Numbered from the stretch's first letter, positions 8,819-17,304 are shown. The stretch: 64,000 nt of DNA from Cohnella hashimotonis (GCF_030014955.1 NZ_JAGRPV010000001.1:7899501-7963500), one strand, 5' to 3'. Notes: generated by a model from the letters alone, not told the origin. Numbers and translations: made by a program.

Positions 8819-9895
8819 ATGAGCATGAATCACAAGAATAAACACGCCCGCAAAACGGCCCTGGTGGTCGGCGCGAACGGCGTTATCGGACGAAATCTGA
8901 TCGATTATCTGGCGACGCTGCCCGAATGGGACATCGTCGGCGTATCGAGGCGCGGAGGTGAAAATAACGATCGCATCCGATACGTGGCGGCGGATCTGTT
9001 GGACGAGGCGGATACCCGCGAAAAGCTGGGCGGACTTAAGGATATTACGCATATTTTTTATGCGGCTTATCAGGACCGTCCGACCTGGGCCGAGCTTGTC
9101 CAGCCGAATCTGGCGATGCTCGTCCATACGGTCGATGCCGTCGAGCCGATCGCGCCGGGTCTTCGGCATATCAGCCTGATGCAGGGTTACAAGGTCTACG
9201 GCGCGCACCTTGGACCATTCAAGACGCCCGCCCGCGAGACGGATGCCGGGCACATGCCGCCGGAGTTCAACGTCGACCAGCAGCAGTTTCTCGAGCGGCG
9301 GCAGCCTGGCTCTACGTGGACGTGGTCCGCGCTGCGGCCATCCGTCGTGGCCGGCTATGCGACCGGCAACCCGATGAACCTGGCGATGGTCATCGCGATC
9401 TATGCCGCCATATCCAAGGAGCTGGGGCTACCCCTTCGCTTTCCGGGCAAGCCGGGCGCGTACAACAGCCTGCTGGAGATGACCGACGCCGGTCTGCTCG
9501 CCAGGGCGACGGTATGGGCGGCGACCGATCCGCGCTGTGCGAACCAGGCTTTTAACATCGCGAACGGCGACCTGTTTCGCTGGAGCGAGTTATGGCCGAA
9601 AATTGCGGCAAACTTCGGGCTCGAGAGCGCGCCTCCGCTTCAGATGTCCCTTGAGACCGTAATGGCGGACAAGGCGCCGCTGTGGGACGGGATGGTCAAG
9701 AAATATGGCCTCGCGCCCAATAGCTACGATGAGGTTTCTTCCTGGCGGTTCGGGGATTTCGTCTTTTCGTGGGATTACGATTTCTTCGCCGACGGCACCA
9801 AGGCGCGCCGCTTCGGATTCCATGAATTCATCGATACTGAAGAGATGTTCATGGGGATCTTCGAGGACCTGCGCCTGCGCAAGGTCATCCCCTGA
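8819..9895 (+). CDS. SDR-family NAD(P)-dependent oxidoreductase, PRISE-like
   Basis: This 358-residue extended short-chain dehydrogenase begins with the nucleotide-binding GANGVIGRNL motif, followed by VGVSRRG. The Arg pair suggests NADPH preference. The segment LMQGYKVYG supplies the Tyr and Lys expected for the active site of the PRISE group (progesterone 5-beta-reductase/iridoid synthase-like), as do the later motifs FNIANGD and WPKIA. Such enzymes reduce activated C=C bonds of enones; the natural substrate here is unknown. Start is ATG 8819, seven bases or fewer from an AGGAGG site; the frame opens 27 bases earlier. It is convergent with an HxlR-type regulator, a common pairing for xenobiotic- or aldehyde-responsive oxidoreductases. 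Confidence 0.82.
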   Translation: MSMNHKNKHARKTALVVGANGVIGRNLIDYLATLPEWDIVGVSRRGGENNDRIRYVAADLLDEADTREKLGGLKDITHIFYAAYQDRPTWAELVQPNLAMLVHTVDAVEPIAPGLRHISLMQGYKVYGAHLGPFKTPARETDAGHMPPEFNVDQQQFLERRQPGSTWTWSALRPSVVAGYATGNPMNLAMVIAIYAAISKELGLPLRFPGKPGAYNSLLEMTDAGLLARATVWAATDPRCANQAFNIANGDLFRWSELWPKIAANFGLESAPPLQMSLETVMADKAPLWDGMVKKYGLAPNSYDEVSSWRFGDFVFSWDYDFFADGTKARRFGFHEFIDTEEMFMGIFEDLRLRKVIP

Positions 9896-9912
9896 TCGAG
9901 ACGCAAGACAAA

Positions 9913-9946
9913 GCCGGCTCCGCCGTTATCGGCAGAGCCGGTTTTG
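9913..9946. terminator. Bidirectional terminator between the SDR and HxlR genes
   Basis: CCGGCTCCGCC and GGCAGAGCCGG arms pair with one mismatch and are followed by TTTTG on the plus strand. On the minus strand CTTTGTCTT follows, so the hairpin can serve both convergent genes. Confidence 0.7.
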
Positions 9947-9951
9947 TTCGT

Positions 9952-10326
9952 TCAATCGGCGTCCTGCGGCGGCTCGAACAACACGCGTCCACGTTCCCCG
10001 TAGGACCGTTCGATATGCGCGTCGCCCCATTTGCACATGAGGTGAAGTAATTCTCTCAAGCTCCGGCCGTAAGGCGTCAGCTCGTATTCAACCTTGGGCG
10101 GCATCTCGTTGTAGACGATGCGCGACACAACGCCGTCTGCCGCCAGCTCGGACAGCTGCTGCGATAAAACCTTTTGTGTAATCGAAGGGATAAGCCGCAT
10201 CAATTCGCCATTGCGTCGCTTGCCGAAAGTAAGGTAGAAGAGGATGACCGGCTTCCACTTGCCGCCGATGACTTCGAGGGTCGCCTCGACGGCGGTGTTA
10301 TAAACTCTTATGGGCTGCTCTTGCAC
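9952..10326 (-). CDS. HxlR-family winged-helix transcriptional regulator
   Basis: This 124-residue DNA-binding protein has the family signature: VIGGKWKPVILFYL, then LMRLIPSITQKVLSQQLSELAADGVVSRIVY as the recognition-helix region, then VEYELTPYGRSL. HxlR proteins sense aldehydes, quinones or thiol stress, often through an N-terminal cysteine. I see no Cys near the N-terminus here, so the classic Cys switch seems absent. The start is GTG 10326 with GGGAGG nine bases upstream. It is convergent with the SDR gene, which is its most likely target among the neighbours. Confidence 0.9.
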   Translation of the reverse strand: MQEQPIRVYNTAVEATLEVIGGKWKPVILFYLTFGKRRNGELMRLIPSITQKVLSQQLSELAADGVVSRIVYNEMPPKVEYELTPYGRSLRELLHLMCKWGDAHIERSYGERGRVLFEPPQDAD

Positions 10327-10409
10327 CGCGATATCGCCTCCCTGGCTCTACACGTATCGTATCGCTTGAACGCCGCAGTCGCAACATAAGGTGCGCATCG
10401 CAGTATGAA

Positions 10410-10742
10410 TCAAGGTAAGTGAGCTGCCGCAGCGACCGCGATCCAGATGACGTGATAGATCGCAACGGCGGCGTAAAGAGCGGTGGCGAACGTTGTTCCG
10501 AGGCGAACGATCGACCGATCGGGCGCACGATCACGATGGAGCAGAAACAGCAGGAGGAGCGGCAGGAGGGTCTTGTAGCCGTAGAAAAGGACGACATTGG
10601 ATTCGTATAGCGCCTTTGCGATCGGATTCGCTTCCTGAATCAGCTGCAGCCGAATGCCGCAATCCGTGGCCAGCGCATCGAATACGGACAGAACCAAGAG
10701 CAGATACCGGTTCCGCACGCTGCTGCGGGCTATCAGCATCAT
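10410..10742 (-). CDS. DUF5658-like small membrane protein
   Basis: This protein of 110 residues has three probable membrane helices. The first is LLLVLSVFDALATDCGI, followed by the NPIAK segment, then VVLFYGYKTLLPLLLLFLL and a C-terminal ATALYAAVAIYHVIWIAV helix. A D..T first helix, an NP(L/I) loop and a K in the second helix are features of DUF5658 proteins; their function is not known. I start it at ATG 10742 because AAGGGGGG lies eight bases upstream; the frame is open to 10766. Confidence 0.7.
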   Translation of the reverse strand: MMLIARSSVRNRYLLLVLSVFDALATDCGIRLQLIQEANPIAKALYESNVVLFYGYKTLLPLLLLFLLHRDRAPDRSIVRLGTTFATALYAAVAIYHVIWIAVAAAAHLP

Positions 10743-10908
10743 ACAGAGCGCCCCCCTTAGATACATATTGTATCATTTAGGCAGCTCGTATGCTACTTCA
10801 TATCCGCGAAGATGCGCCGGACGCTCAGCCTTGATATGATGGAAGCGCAGGGACAAGGCAAGAACAGGCAACGGCGGAATCGCAAAGTACAGGAAGGAAT
10901 GAGCGTAT

Positions 10909-11118
10909 ATGGCAGGCAGCGGGCGGAACCGCAGCGACGTTAAGCCCGGACTGACGGTGGATATCGTACTGAAGCAGGACCAGCGCACGGGCAAGCTGAC
11001 TCGGGGTATCGTGAAGGATCTGTTGACGAACTCGGCCACGCACCCGCACGGCATTAAGGTGAGGCTGCAGGACGGCCAGGTCGGCAGAGTGCAGACGATT
11101 CTGAGCGAAGGCGAGTAA
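10909..11118 (+). CDS. ywbE: YwbE family protein
   Basis: This 69-residue basic protein is nearly identical in pattern to Bacillus YwbE: VKPGLTVDIVLKQDQRTG, KLTRGIVKD, then HPHGIKVRL and GQVGRVQ. It is probably a small beta-barrel of KOW/SH3-like type. The biochemical role is unknown, although the conservation across Firmicutes and Proteobacteria is strong. The start is ATG 10909 with AAGGAA upstream. Repeat array 2 begins 22 bases after the stop codon. Confidence 0.9.
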   Translation: MAGSGRNRSDVKPGLTVDIVLKQDQRTGKLTRGIVKDLLTNSATHPHGIKVRLQDGQVGRVQTILSEGE

Positions 11119-11139
11119 CGGCAGAGGTCCGCTTCGCGC

Positions 11140-11425
11140 GTTTGAAGGATATCCCCTCCGTTCAGGGCGGCTGATTTCGCGTGTTTGAAGGGTATCCCCT
11201 TCGCTCAGGGCGGCTGATTTCGCGCGTTTGAAGGATATCCCCTTCGCTCAGGGCGGCTGATTTCGCGCGTTTGAAGGGTATCCCTTCCCCTTAGCTCAGG
11301 GCGGCTGATTTCGCGCGTTTGAAGGATATCCCCTTCGCTCAGGGCGGCTGATTTCGCGCGTATTTGAAGGATATCCCCTTCGCTCAGGAAGCTGATTCCT
11401 GATTGAAGGGGATACCGTTAAAACG
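11140..11425 (+). repeat. Intergenic repeat array 2 (GTTTGAAGGATATCCCCTTCG family), six direct copies plus an inverted cap
   Basis: Direct copies begin at 11140, 11183, 11226, 11269, 11317 and about 11362. Spacing is 43, 43, 43, 48 (a small insertion after CCCTTCCCC) and 45. The whole unit is conserved, including the linker CTCAGGGCGGCTGATTTCGC. The final copy is followed by an inverted copy at 11401-11425 (GATTGAAGGGGATACCGTT), which can pair with it. The gap 11119-11533 contains this array and the terminator of the isochorismatase-like gene, nothing else. Confidence 0.9.
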
Positions 11426-11452
11426 TGCTGGAGATGCGTTGGCAGCTCGGGA

Positions 11453-11497
11453 GAAAACGAAGGACCGCGTCGGCGATTGATGCCGCCCGGTCCTTCG
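11453..11497 (-). terminator. Intrinsic terminator of the isochorismatase-like gene
   Basis: Perfect 10-bp arms CGAAGGACCG (11459-11468) and CGGTCCTTCG (11488-11497) are present. Read on the minus strand, the stem is followed by TTTTCTC. Confidence 0.78.
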
Positions 11498-11533
11498 TCG
11501 TATCAGCCGAGCTTCAATCAGGCGGAGCTTCGA

Positions 11534-12160
11534 TCAGGCCGACGCCTCGATCGGCGCCGCCGCTGCGCGCCAGACCGCGCCGACCTGCTCGGCATCCAGC
11601 ACGTTGCCGAAGACGCTCGCGATGTTGGCGAGCGTGCCGGCATGCGCCTCGGGGCTTGAGCCGGCGCAGGCGTCGGACACGAGCGTGACGTTGTAATCGA
11701 GCATGAAGCCGTCCCGCGCCGTCGATTCCACGCACACGTTGGTGAGCACGCCGGTGAGGACGATCGATTTGCAGCCCATGGATCGCAGGACGAGATCCAG
11801 ATTCGTGCCGATGAAGCCGCTGTAGCGGTGCTTCTCCACGACGGCGTCTCCAGGCTGCGGATACAGCTTGTAGTAGTCGGCGCCCCAGCTGCCCTTAACG
11901 ACGATGGACATCTCGGTTCCGTGTTTGTTGGTCCAAGCTTCGGACTTGGTCGTGTCATCCAGCGTCATGTAGACGAATACGACGGGGACGCCGGCGGCGC
12001 GCGCATGGGCAATCAGACCGTCGATCTTGGGCACGCAGGCTTGGAAGGCGGCGATGTCGGCCAGTCCGCGCTTGGCGGAGGCACCGTCCTCGTGGCAGAA
12101 GTCGTTTTGCATATCGATTATAACAAGGGCGGTGTCTTGCGGTTGAAGATGAGCAGTCAT
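11534..12160 (-). CDS. Isochorismatase-like cysteine hydrolase
   Basis: This cytoplasmic hydrolase of 208 residues has the D-K-C triad of the isochorismatase superfamily: D16 in LVIIDMQNDF, K110 in VVEKHRYSGF and C143 in LTNVCVEST. The cis-peptide-forming GV(L)TN segment is also present. Members cleave C-N bonds of nicotinamide, ureidoacrylate, N-carbamoylsarcosine or biuret, so an amide or ureide hydrolase is a better guess than true isochorismatase. I start at ATG 12160 because TGGAGGA precedes it; a TTG at 12175 would overlap that site. It is divergent from two LysR genes and near an amidase and a nitrilase, which supports a role in amide-nitrogen use. Confidence 0.88.
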   Translation of the reverse strand: MTAHLQPQDTALVIIDMQNDFCHEDGASAKRGLADIAAFQACVPKIDGLIAHARAAGVPVVFVYMTLDDTTKSEAWTNKHGTEMSIVVKGSWGADYYKLYPQPGDAVVEKHRYSGFIGTNLDLVLRSMGCKSIVLTGVLTNVCVESTARDGFMLDYNVTLVSDACAGSSPEAHAGTLANIASVFGNVLDAEQVGAVWRAAAAPIEASA

Positions 12161-12285
12161 CGTACATTCCTCCAATATGTTAGGTTTGGATCGGCTTATT
12201 CATTCTGGTATGAAATGAGGCTACTATCCGCCAAAAGTATGTTATAGAATATTACATAAAACGATACGGCCGGGAGGCGGGCAGG

Positions 12286-13278
12286 ATGGACATGGATGGA
12301 TTGCACTCTTTTATCGCCGTTGCCAGGGACAAGAGCATTTCCAAGGCCGCGCAGGCGCTGCACGTGACGCAACCGACGCTTAGCGCCCGCCTCCGCAAGC
12401 TGGAAGAGGGCCTCGGCGTAAAGCTGCTCGATCGCGGCTGGGACGGCATCCGCCTGACCAAGGAGGGCCGGTTCTTCCTGTCCTACTCCGTCGACCTGTT
12501 CCAGCAGATCGAGGAGGCGGCGGCCATCCTGAGTCAGGACGGCGGCGGCGGCATCCTCGAGCGTCCGCTCGAGGCGATCGCGAACGAGAAGCGCCTGCGG
12601 ATCGGCATCGAGTCGTTTTACTACCCGGCTTTCCTGCCTCCCGTTATCGAAGGGATCCGTACCGTCGTTCCCGATGCGGAATGCCGATTCGCGAACAAGA
12701 CGTCCGACCTTTTGACGGGCATGGTGGACTGCGAGAGCCTGGATTTTTGCGTAAACTTTAATTACGTCGGCGACTTGCATCCTTGCTCGCGGCTCGTGCA
12801 CTACGACAAAGCGGTGCTGTTGTATCCGAAGGAAGGGTACCCGGATATCCGGACCGACCTCTCGAACGCGCAGCTGCTCGCGGACCGGCCGTTCATTCTC
12901 TTCGACAATTCGCCGCTGCGCCAGTACAGCGAGGTGACGGAGCGGGTATTTCACTACTTGCTCGGCCGGGTGCCTGAGCGATTCCACATCGTGAACGACT
13001 TCACCGTGATGGCCGACATGCTGCGCCGCGGATTCGGCTATACGTTCATGCCCCGCTCCAGCCTGCTTCATATGATGGACGCGCCGCTGCCCTTTCACGC
13101 GATCGAGATGGAAGCGGAGTTCCTGATCTCGCCCGTATTCATCACCTACGCGGAAAACCCATCCTCGCATCATCCGATCGAGCGGATCGCCAAGGCGGTT
13201 ACCGAGCGGCTAAAGGCCGCCATAGACGTGGCATTCCAAGGCAAGCAGGCATACGGCTACAGACGGAAAGGGGACTGA
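12286..13278 (+). CDS. LysR-family regulator (first of a tandem pair)
   Basis: This 330-residue protein has an N-terminal winged helix (SISKAAQALHVTQPTLSARLRKLEEGLG, about 16-45). A PBP-like effector domain fills the rest. It starts at ATG 12286 after GGGAGGCGGG. It is divergent from the isochorismatase-like gene, with about 125 bases between the two starts, the standard layout for a LysR regulator and its target. The next gene is a close paralogue 7 bases downstream. Confidence 0.92.
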   Translation: MDMDGLHSFIAVARDKSISKAAQALHVTQPTLSARLRKLEEGLGVKLLDRGWDGIRLTKEGRFFLSYSVDLFQQIEEAAAILSQDGGGGILERPLEAIANEKRLRIGIESFYYPAFLPPVIEGIRTVVPDAECRFANKTSDLLTGMVDCESLDFCVNFNYVGDLHPCSRLVHYDKAVLLYPKEGYPDIRTDLSNAQLLADRPFILFDNSPLRQYSEVTERVFHYLLGRVPERFHIVNDFTVMADMLRRGFGYTFMPRSSLLHMMDAPLPFHAIEMEAEFLISPVFITYAENPSSHHPIERIAKAVTERLKAAIDVAFQGKQAYGYRRKGD

Positions 13279-13285
13279 AGCGGCC

Positions 13286-14254
13286 ATGGATATGGAAGGT
13301 CTGCATTCGTTCGTCGCCGTCGCCAGGGAGAAGAGCATCTCGCGCGCGGCGCAGGCACTGCATGTGACGCAGCCGACGCTGAGCGCCCGGCTCAAGAAGC
13401 TTGAGCGCGATCTCGGCGTCAGTCTGCTGGAGCGAAGCTGGGACGGCATCCGGCTCACCAAGCACGGACGCTTTTTCCTGACGTACTCGATCGGCATGTT
13501 CGAGGAGCTGGAGGAAGCCGCGACCCTGCTGCGCAGACGCGAGGTGCGCGAGCCGGAGGGGCCGATCGACGCCATCACCAACGCGCTCCGGCTGCGCGTC
13601 GGAGTGGAATCGTTCTTTTTTCCCGCGTTCGTCGGACCGATCGTTCAAGGCATTCAAGCCGCCGATCCGGATACCGAGTGCAAGTTCGTCACGAAGACGT
13701 CGGACCTGCTGCTCAACCTGACGGATTGCGACAGTCTCGACCTATGCCTTCATTACGAGACGGGACCGCGGCCGAATCTGGCGTCCCGCCGGCTCGCGAG
13801 CGATCGGCTCGTGCTGCTCTATCCGAAGACGGGCTACCCGGATATTCTGCCGGACATGAGCAACGCGCACCTGCTCAAGGACGAGCGGTTCGTGCTGTTC
13901 GAGAGCGCGCCGCTGCTGTCGTTCCCTCATGTGACGAGCCAGGTGTTCCTTAAGCTGTTCGGGGATAGCCCCGACCGCTTCCATATCGTTCAGGATATCG
14001 AAGCGGCTATTGATATCGTAGTCAGCGGGTTCGGCTATACGTTCATGCCGGTTACGTCGATTTACCAGCTCCTCGGCGCGCCGCTGCCCTTCCGTGCGCT
14101 GCTTATGCCGGAGGCGTACCTCAGCCTGCCTATCTTGCTCAGCTGGCCTTCGTCTTCGTCTTCGCCGCTGCCGATCGCGCAGCTCGCGCCGATCATGCTG
14201 TCCGCCTTGCAGTCGTACGTCCGGCAGATCGATCCGGCTTACAGGCTGGCATGA
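13286..14254 (+). CDS. LysR-family regulator (second of a tandem pair)
   Basis: This 322-residue LysR protein is colinear with its upstream neighbour. Both begin M-D-M-(D/E)-G-L-H-S-F and share long stretches such as ALHVTQPTLSARL, SWDGIRLTK versus GWDGIRLTK, and FGYTFMP near the C-terminus. A local gene duplication is the simplest explanation. The HTH halves are more alike than the effector halves, which suggests overlapping operators and different inducers. It begins 7 bases after the first gene, after AAAGGGG, so they form one operon. It is convergent with the small subunit of the amidase pair. Confidence 0.92.
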   Translation: MDMEGLHSFVAVAREKSISRAAQALHVTQPTLSARLKKLERDLGVSLLERSWDGIRLTKHGRFFLTYSIGMFEELEEAATLLRRREVREPEGPIDAITNALRLRVGVESFFFPAFVGPIVQGIQAADPDTECKFVTKTSDLLLNLTDCDSLDLCLHYETGPRPNLASRRLASDRLVLLYPKTGYPDILPDMSNAHLLKDERFVLFESAPLLSFPHVTSQVFLKLFGDSPDRFHIVQDIEAAIDIVVSGFGYTFMPVTSIYQLLGAPLPFRALLMPEAYLSLPILLSWPSSSSSPLPIAQLAPIMLSALQSYVRQIDPAYRLA

Positions 14255-14271
14255 TCGAAGGCAATCGTCGG

Positions 14272-14469
14272 TCAGGATGTCCGGTAGCGCGATGCCCTGT
14301 ACGTCGGCGGAAGAAGCGGCTCGATGCCCGTCAGATCCAGCCCTTTAATGCTGTCGATCGCAGAAGCGAAACGGGCGAACGCTTGCTTCGACTGCTCCGT
14401 CATTTCCGTGCCGCTCGCTTCCATGCCTGCTGGCACCGCTCCGTTTTTCGAATCCTCGTGATCTCCCAT
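14272..14469 (-). CDS. Small AtzG/GatC-like partner of the amidase
   Basis: This 65-residue protein lies 52 bases downstream of the amidase on the same strand, with AAGGAG before its ATG at 14469. The C-terminal part, AIDSIKGLDLTGIEP followed by PPTYRAS, resembles the tails of GatC and AtzG-type small subunits (L..ledt.P...fr). Those wrap around a partner amidase and are required for its stability. Length and position fit that role. The N-terminal half (GDHEDSKNGAVPAG) is low complexity. The match is by eye and short, so it is only suggestive; the alternative is an unrelated small protein. Confidence 0.55.
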   Translation of the reverse strand: MGDHEDSKNGAVPAGMEASGTEMTEQSKQAFARFASAIDSIKGLDLTGIEPLLPPTYRASRYRTS

Positions 14470-14521
14470 GTCAATCGCTCCTTATATTAGGTTGAATGTC
14501 GTTTGAAAAGTCTCGTGAAAA

Positions 14522-15910
14522 TCACAGCGCCGGATGACGGGTGTGCCAATCGGTGTTCTGCTCGTAAACATGGCCGATGCCGAGTACGGTCGCTTCCTCG
14601 AAAGGACGGCCGATCAGCTGCATATTGACCGGCAGACCCGCGGGCGAGAAGCCGCAAGGCATCGACAGACTCGGCAGGCCGGTCAAATTGGTCGGCATCG
14701 TGAGCCGCGCAAGCTGCAGCGAGCCTTCGAAATCGCCCGCGCGCGGCGCCGTGATCGGCGTGGTCGGCGTGAGCAGCGCATCGACGCCGGACAAGGCGTC
14801 CAGATAATCCTGCACGACGAGATGCCGGGCGCGCTGCGCCTGCAGGTAGGCAGAGGCGGGCAGGTCCTTGCCGCTCTCAAGCATGAGGCGGACGTCCGGT
14901 CCGTAGTCCTGCGGTCGCGTCGCGATCCATTCCTCGTGAATGGCGGACAGCTCGCCCAGGCAGATCGCCATGGCGATGCCCTGCGCCCGATGGATCATCG
15001 GCAGCTTCACTTCGACGATCTCCGCGCCGAGCTCTCTGAACTTGGCCATGGCGGCGTGCAGGGCGGCTTCGACATCGGCGCTTATATTTTCATAGTAAAA
15101 TTCGGTCGGAATGCCGAGCTTCACGCCCTTCAGGCTGTCGCCGTAGTCGCGCATGCCAGGCGCTGGCAGATCGACGGTGGATTCGTCCTTCGCATCAAAG
15201 CCCGACATGATGTCGAGGCAGATCGAGGCGTCCTTCACGCTGCGGGTGAGCGGGCCGGCGTGATCGAGCGACCATACCATCGGGAAAACGCCGTGCTTGC
15301 TGACGCGGCCGTAGGTCGGCTTGATCCCGACGACGCCGCAGCAGGCGGCGGGGATGCGGATCGAGCCGCCGGTATCGGAGCCGGTGCCCATGTAGGCGAT
15401 GCCTGCGGCTACAGCCGCGCCGGAGCCGCCGCTCGAGCCGCCCGGAACGTGATCCGTATTCCAAGGATTCAGGCAAGGACCGAAGTGTGGGCTGCTCGTG
15501 GACGCGCCGCAGGCGAATTCATGCGTCTGCACTTTGCCGAGCAGCACGGAACCGGCCGCATGGAGCTTGGCGACCGTCGTCGCGTCGTGATCGGGGACGA
15601 AGTCGGCCAGAATCTTCGAGCTGCAGGTCGTTCGAATGCCCTTCGTGTAATAGAGATCCTTGTGCACGATCGGGATGCCGTGCAGCGGTCCGCGGTATGC
15701 GCCGCGCATGATCTCTTCTTCCGCCTGACGCGCCTGTGCCAGCGCCAGCTCGGCGGTCATCGTGACGAAGGCGTTCAGCTTCGGATTCAAGCCGGCCGCG
15801 CGCTCGATCGACGCTTCGGCAAGCTCTACCGGCGAGAGCTGACGGCTCTCGATCTGCTGCGCCAGCTCATGAATGGGGGCGTAGGACAGCGGCGGGTTGA
15901 TCGTTTTCAA
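14522..15910 (-). CDS. Amidase-signature family hydrolase (GatA/AtzE-like)
   Basis: This 462-residue serine amidase has the Ser-cisSer-Lys machinery. Lys is in LHGIPIVHKDL, the Gly/Ser-rich signature is GGSSGGSGAAVAAG and the nucleophile lies in GSDTGGSIR. It hydrolyses a carboxamide or ureide to acid and ammonia; the substrate is not predictable from the motif. The start appears to be TTG 15910, since AAGGAGG lies eight bases upstream and no ATG is nearby. A possible 65-residue AtzG/GatC-like partner follows. The divergent operon encodes a peptide-type importer ending in a nitrilase-family enzyme. GatA itself is unlikely because gatC/gatB are not adjacent in the usual order. Confidence 0.9.
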   Translation of the reverse strand: MKTINPPLSYAPIHELAQQIESRQLSPVELAEASIERAAGLNPKLNAFVTMTAELALAQARQAEEEIMRGAYRGPLHGIPIVHKDLYYTKGIRTTCSSKILADFVPDHDATTVAKLHAAGSVLLGKVQTHEFACGASTSSPHFGPCLNPWNTDHVPGGSSGGSGAAVAAGIAYMGTGSDTGGSIRIPAACCGVVGIKPTYGRVSKHGVFPMVWSLDHAGPLTRSVKDASICLDIMSGFDAKDESTVDLPAPGMRDYGDSLKGVKLGIPTEFYYENISADVEAALHAAMAKFRELGAEIVEVKLPMIHRAQGIAMAICLGELSAIHEEWIATRPQDYGPDVRLMLESGKDLPASAYLQAQRARHLVVQDYLDALSGVDALLTPTTPITAPRAGDFEGSLQLARLTMPTNLTGLPSLSMPCGFSPAGLPVNMQLIGRPFEEATVLGIGHVYEQNTDWHTRHPAL

Positions 15911-15960
15911 TGCGGAAGCCTCCTTGGTGGGATCAAATAATAAAACGGCGGCGTCCGCTG

Positions 15961-16004
15961 TTCGCGATATAACGTTTTCGCGTATAGCGGGTTCGCGTAT
16001 AACG
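15961..16004. promoter_or_regulatory. Candidate triple operator between the amidase and importer operons
   Basis: The divergent intergenic region 15911-16197 contains three near-identical words: TTCGCGATATAACG (15961), TTCGCGTATAGCG (15977) and TTCGCGTATAACG (15992). Their starts are 16 and 15 bases apart. They are followed by CGCGTATACG. Helically phased direct repeats between divergent operons look like binding sites for a dimeric or oligomeric regulator. The two LysR proteins encoded about 2 kb away are the obvious candidates. The rest of the gap shows only ribosome binding sites. Confidence 0.45.
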
Positions 16005-16197
16005 CGTATACGTCACATTACGTGTAAAACCGAACATTCAGAGCGTCGCCGTCTTATTTGTCAGGTAATATAACACACAAATCCCCAAAAAGACGGTGGG
16101 GGAGGGTATAGAATGTTTCGATATCCTGTTTCGCGAAGGCTTATGTTAGTATTGGTGACACAAAGGCTTCCCCAATCCGAACGAGGAGGTTGACAAC

Positions 16198-17175
16198 ATG
16201 ACGGAACTGCTGCAGATCGATCGTCTGGTGACGGAGTTCAAGATCGGAGGCAAGATGGTGCCTGCCGTAAGAGAGGTGTCGCTGCAGGTGCGCAAGGGAC
16301 GGACCTTGGTCGTGCTTGGCGAGTCCGGCTCGGGCAAGAGCGTCATGCTTCGCTCCATACTAAATCTTAAGCCGACGGGCGCGAAGCTCGGCGGGGCGAT
16401 CAAGCTTGAAGGCGAGGACCTGCTTCCGCTGACCGACAAGGAGATGGCGAAGGTTCGGGGCAACAAGATCTCGATGATCTTCCAGGACGCGCTGTCGGCG
16501 CTCGATCCGCTCTATCGGGTCGGCGACCAGATTATCGAGACGATCCGGGCGCATCGCAAGGTAAGCAAGGAGGAGGCGCGCAAGCGCACGGTAGAACTGC
16601 TCGGCAAGGTCGGCATTCCGGCGCCGGAGGAGCGGATGCGCGCCTTCCCGCACGAGATGAGCGGCGGCATGCGGCAGCGGGCGGTCATCGCGATGGCGCT
16701 CGCCTGTGACCCGGACCTGCTGCTGGCCGACGAGCCGACGACGGCGCTCGACGTGACGATCCAGGCGCAGATTCTGCGGCTGTTCAAGGACTTGCAGCGC
16801 GATCTCGGCATGTCGATCGTGCTCGTCACGCATGACATCGGCGTCGCGGCGGAGATGGCGGACGACATCGCGGTCATGTACGCGGGCAAGATCGTCGAGT
16901 ACGGCCGAGCGCGCCAGATTCTGTCCGCGCCGTCGCATCCCTATACGGTCGGGTTGATCGAGGCGACGCCGAAGCGGGGACAGCGCGGCCAGCTGCCGGC
17001 CATTCCGGGCCAGCCGCCGCTCATCACGGCGATGCCGGAAGGCTGCGCATTCGCCGACCGCTGCCATCACGCGCAGGACGCCTGCCGGGCGTCACAGCCG
17101 TCGTTCACGACGTACGGCGAATCGCACGGCGCCGCCTGTCACCTGCTGCAAGGCGCGCAGCCGATCGCGCAGTAA
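16198..17175 (+). CDS. Peptide-type ABC importer, ATP-binding subunit (DppD/OppD)
   Basis: This 325-residue ATPase has Walker A GESGSGKS, signature MSGGMRQR and Walker B LLLADEPTTALD. The Cys-containing C-terminal segment (CAFADRCHHAQDAC) typical of OppD/DppD subunits is also present. It powers uptake together with the DppF-like subunit encoded at the end of the operon. It starts at ATG 16198 after GAGGAGG. Gene order here is D-A-B-C-F with the ATPase genes at the two ends. The lipoprotein gene follows after 129 bases. Confidence 0.93.
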   Translation: MTELLQIDRLVTEFKIGGKMVPAVREVSLQVRKGRTLVVLGESGSGKSVMLRSILNLKPTGAKLGGAIKLEGEDLLPLTDKEMAKVRGNKISMIFQDALSALDPLYRVGDQIIETIRAHRKVSKEEARKRTVELLGKVGIPAPEERMRAFPHEMSGGMRQRAVIAMALACDPDLLLADEPTTALDVTIQAQILRLFKDLQRDLGMSIVLVTHDIGVAAEMADDIAVMYAGKIVEYGRARQILSAPSHPYTVGLIEATPKRGQRGQLPAIPGQPPLITAMPEGCAFADRCHHAQDACRASQPSFTTYGESHGAACHLLQGAQPIAQ

Positions 17176-17304
17176 CGTCGGGTTGGAGCAGGGCAGTCGG
17201 CATCTATCGCAAGCTGCAGTCTCATTTCCGATTTCATTTTCCAATCCAAAAAGACAGAATAATCAGATAAAAAGAGGCGAACCGTCGCCAACCGGAGGGG
17301 TACG

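Noticed and set aside
14522..15910. gatA of the Glu-tRNA(Gln) amidotransferase
   Set aside because: No gatB follows, the gene is divergent from an importer operon, and the adjacent small gene lies downstream, not upstream as gatC would.
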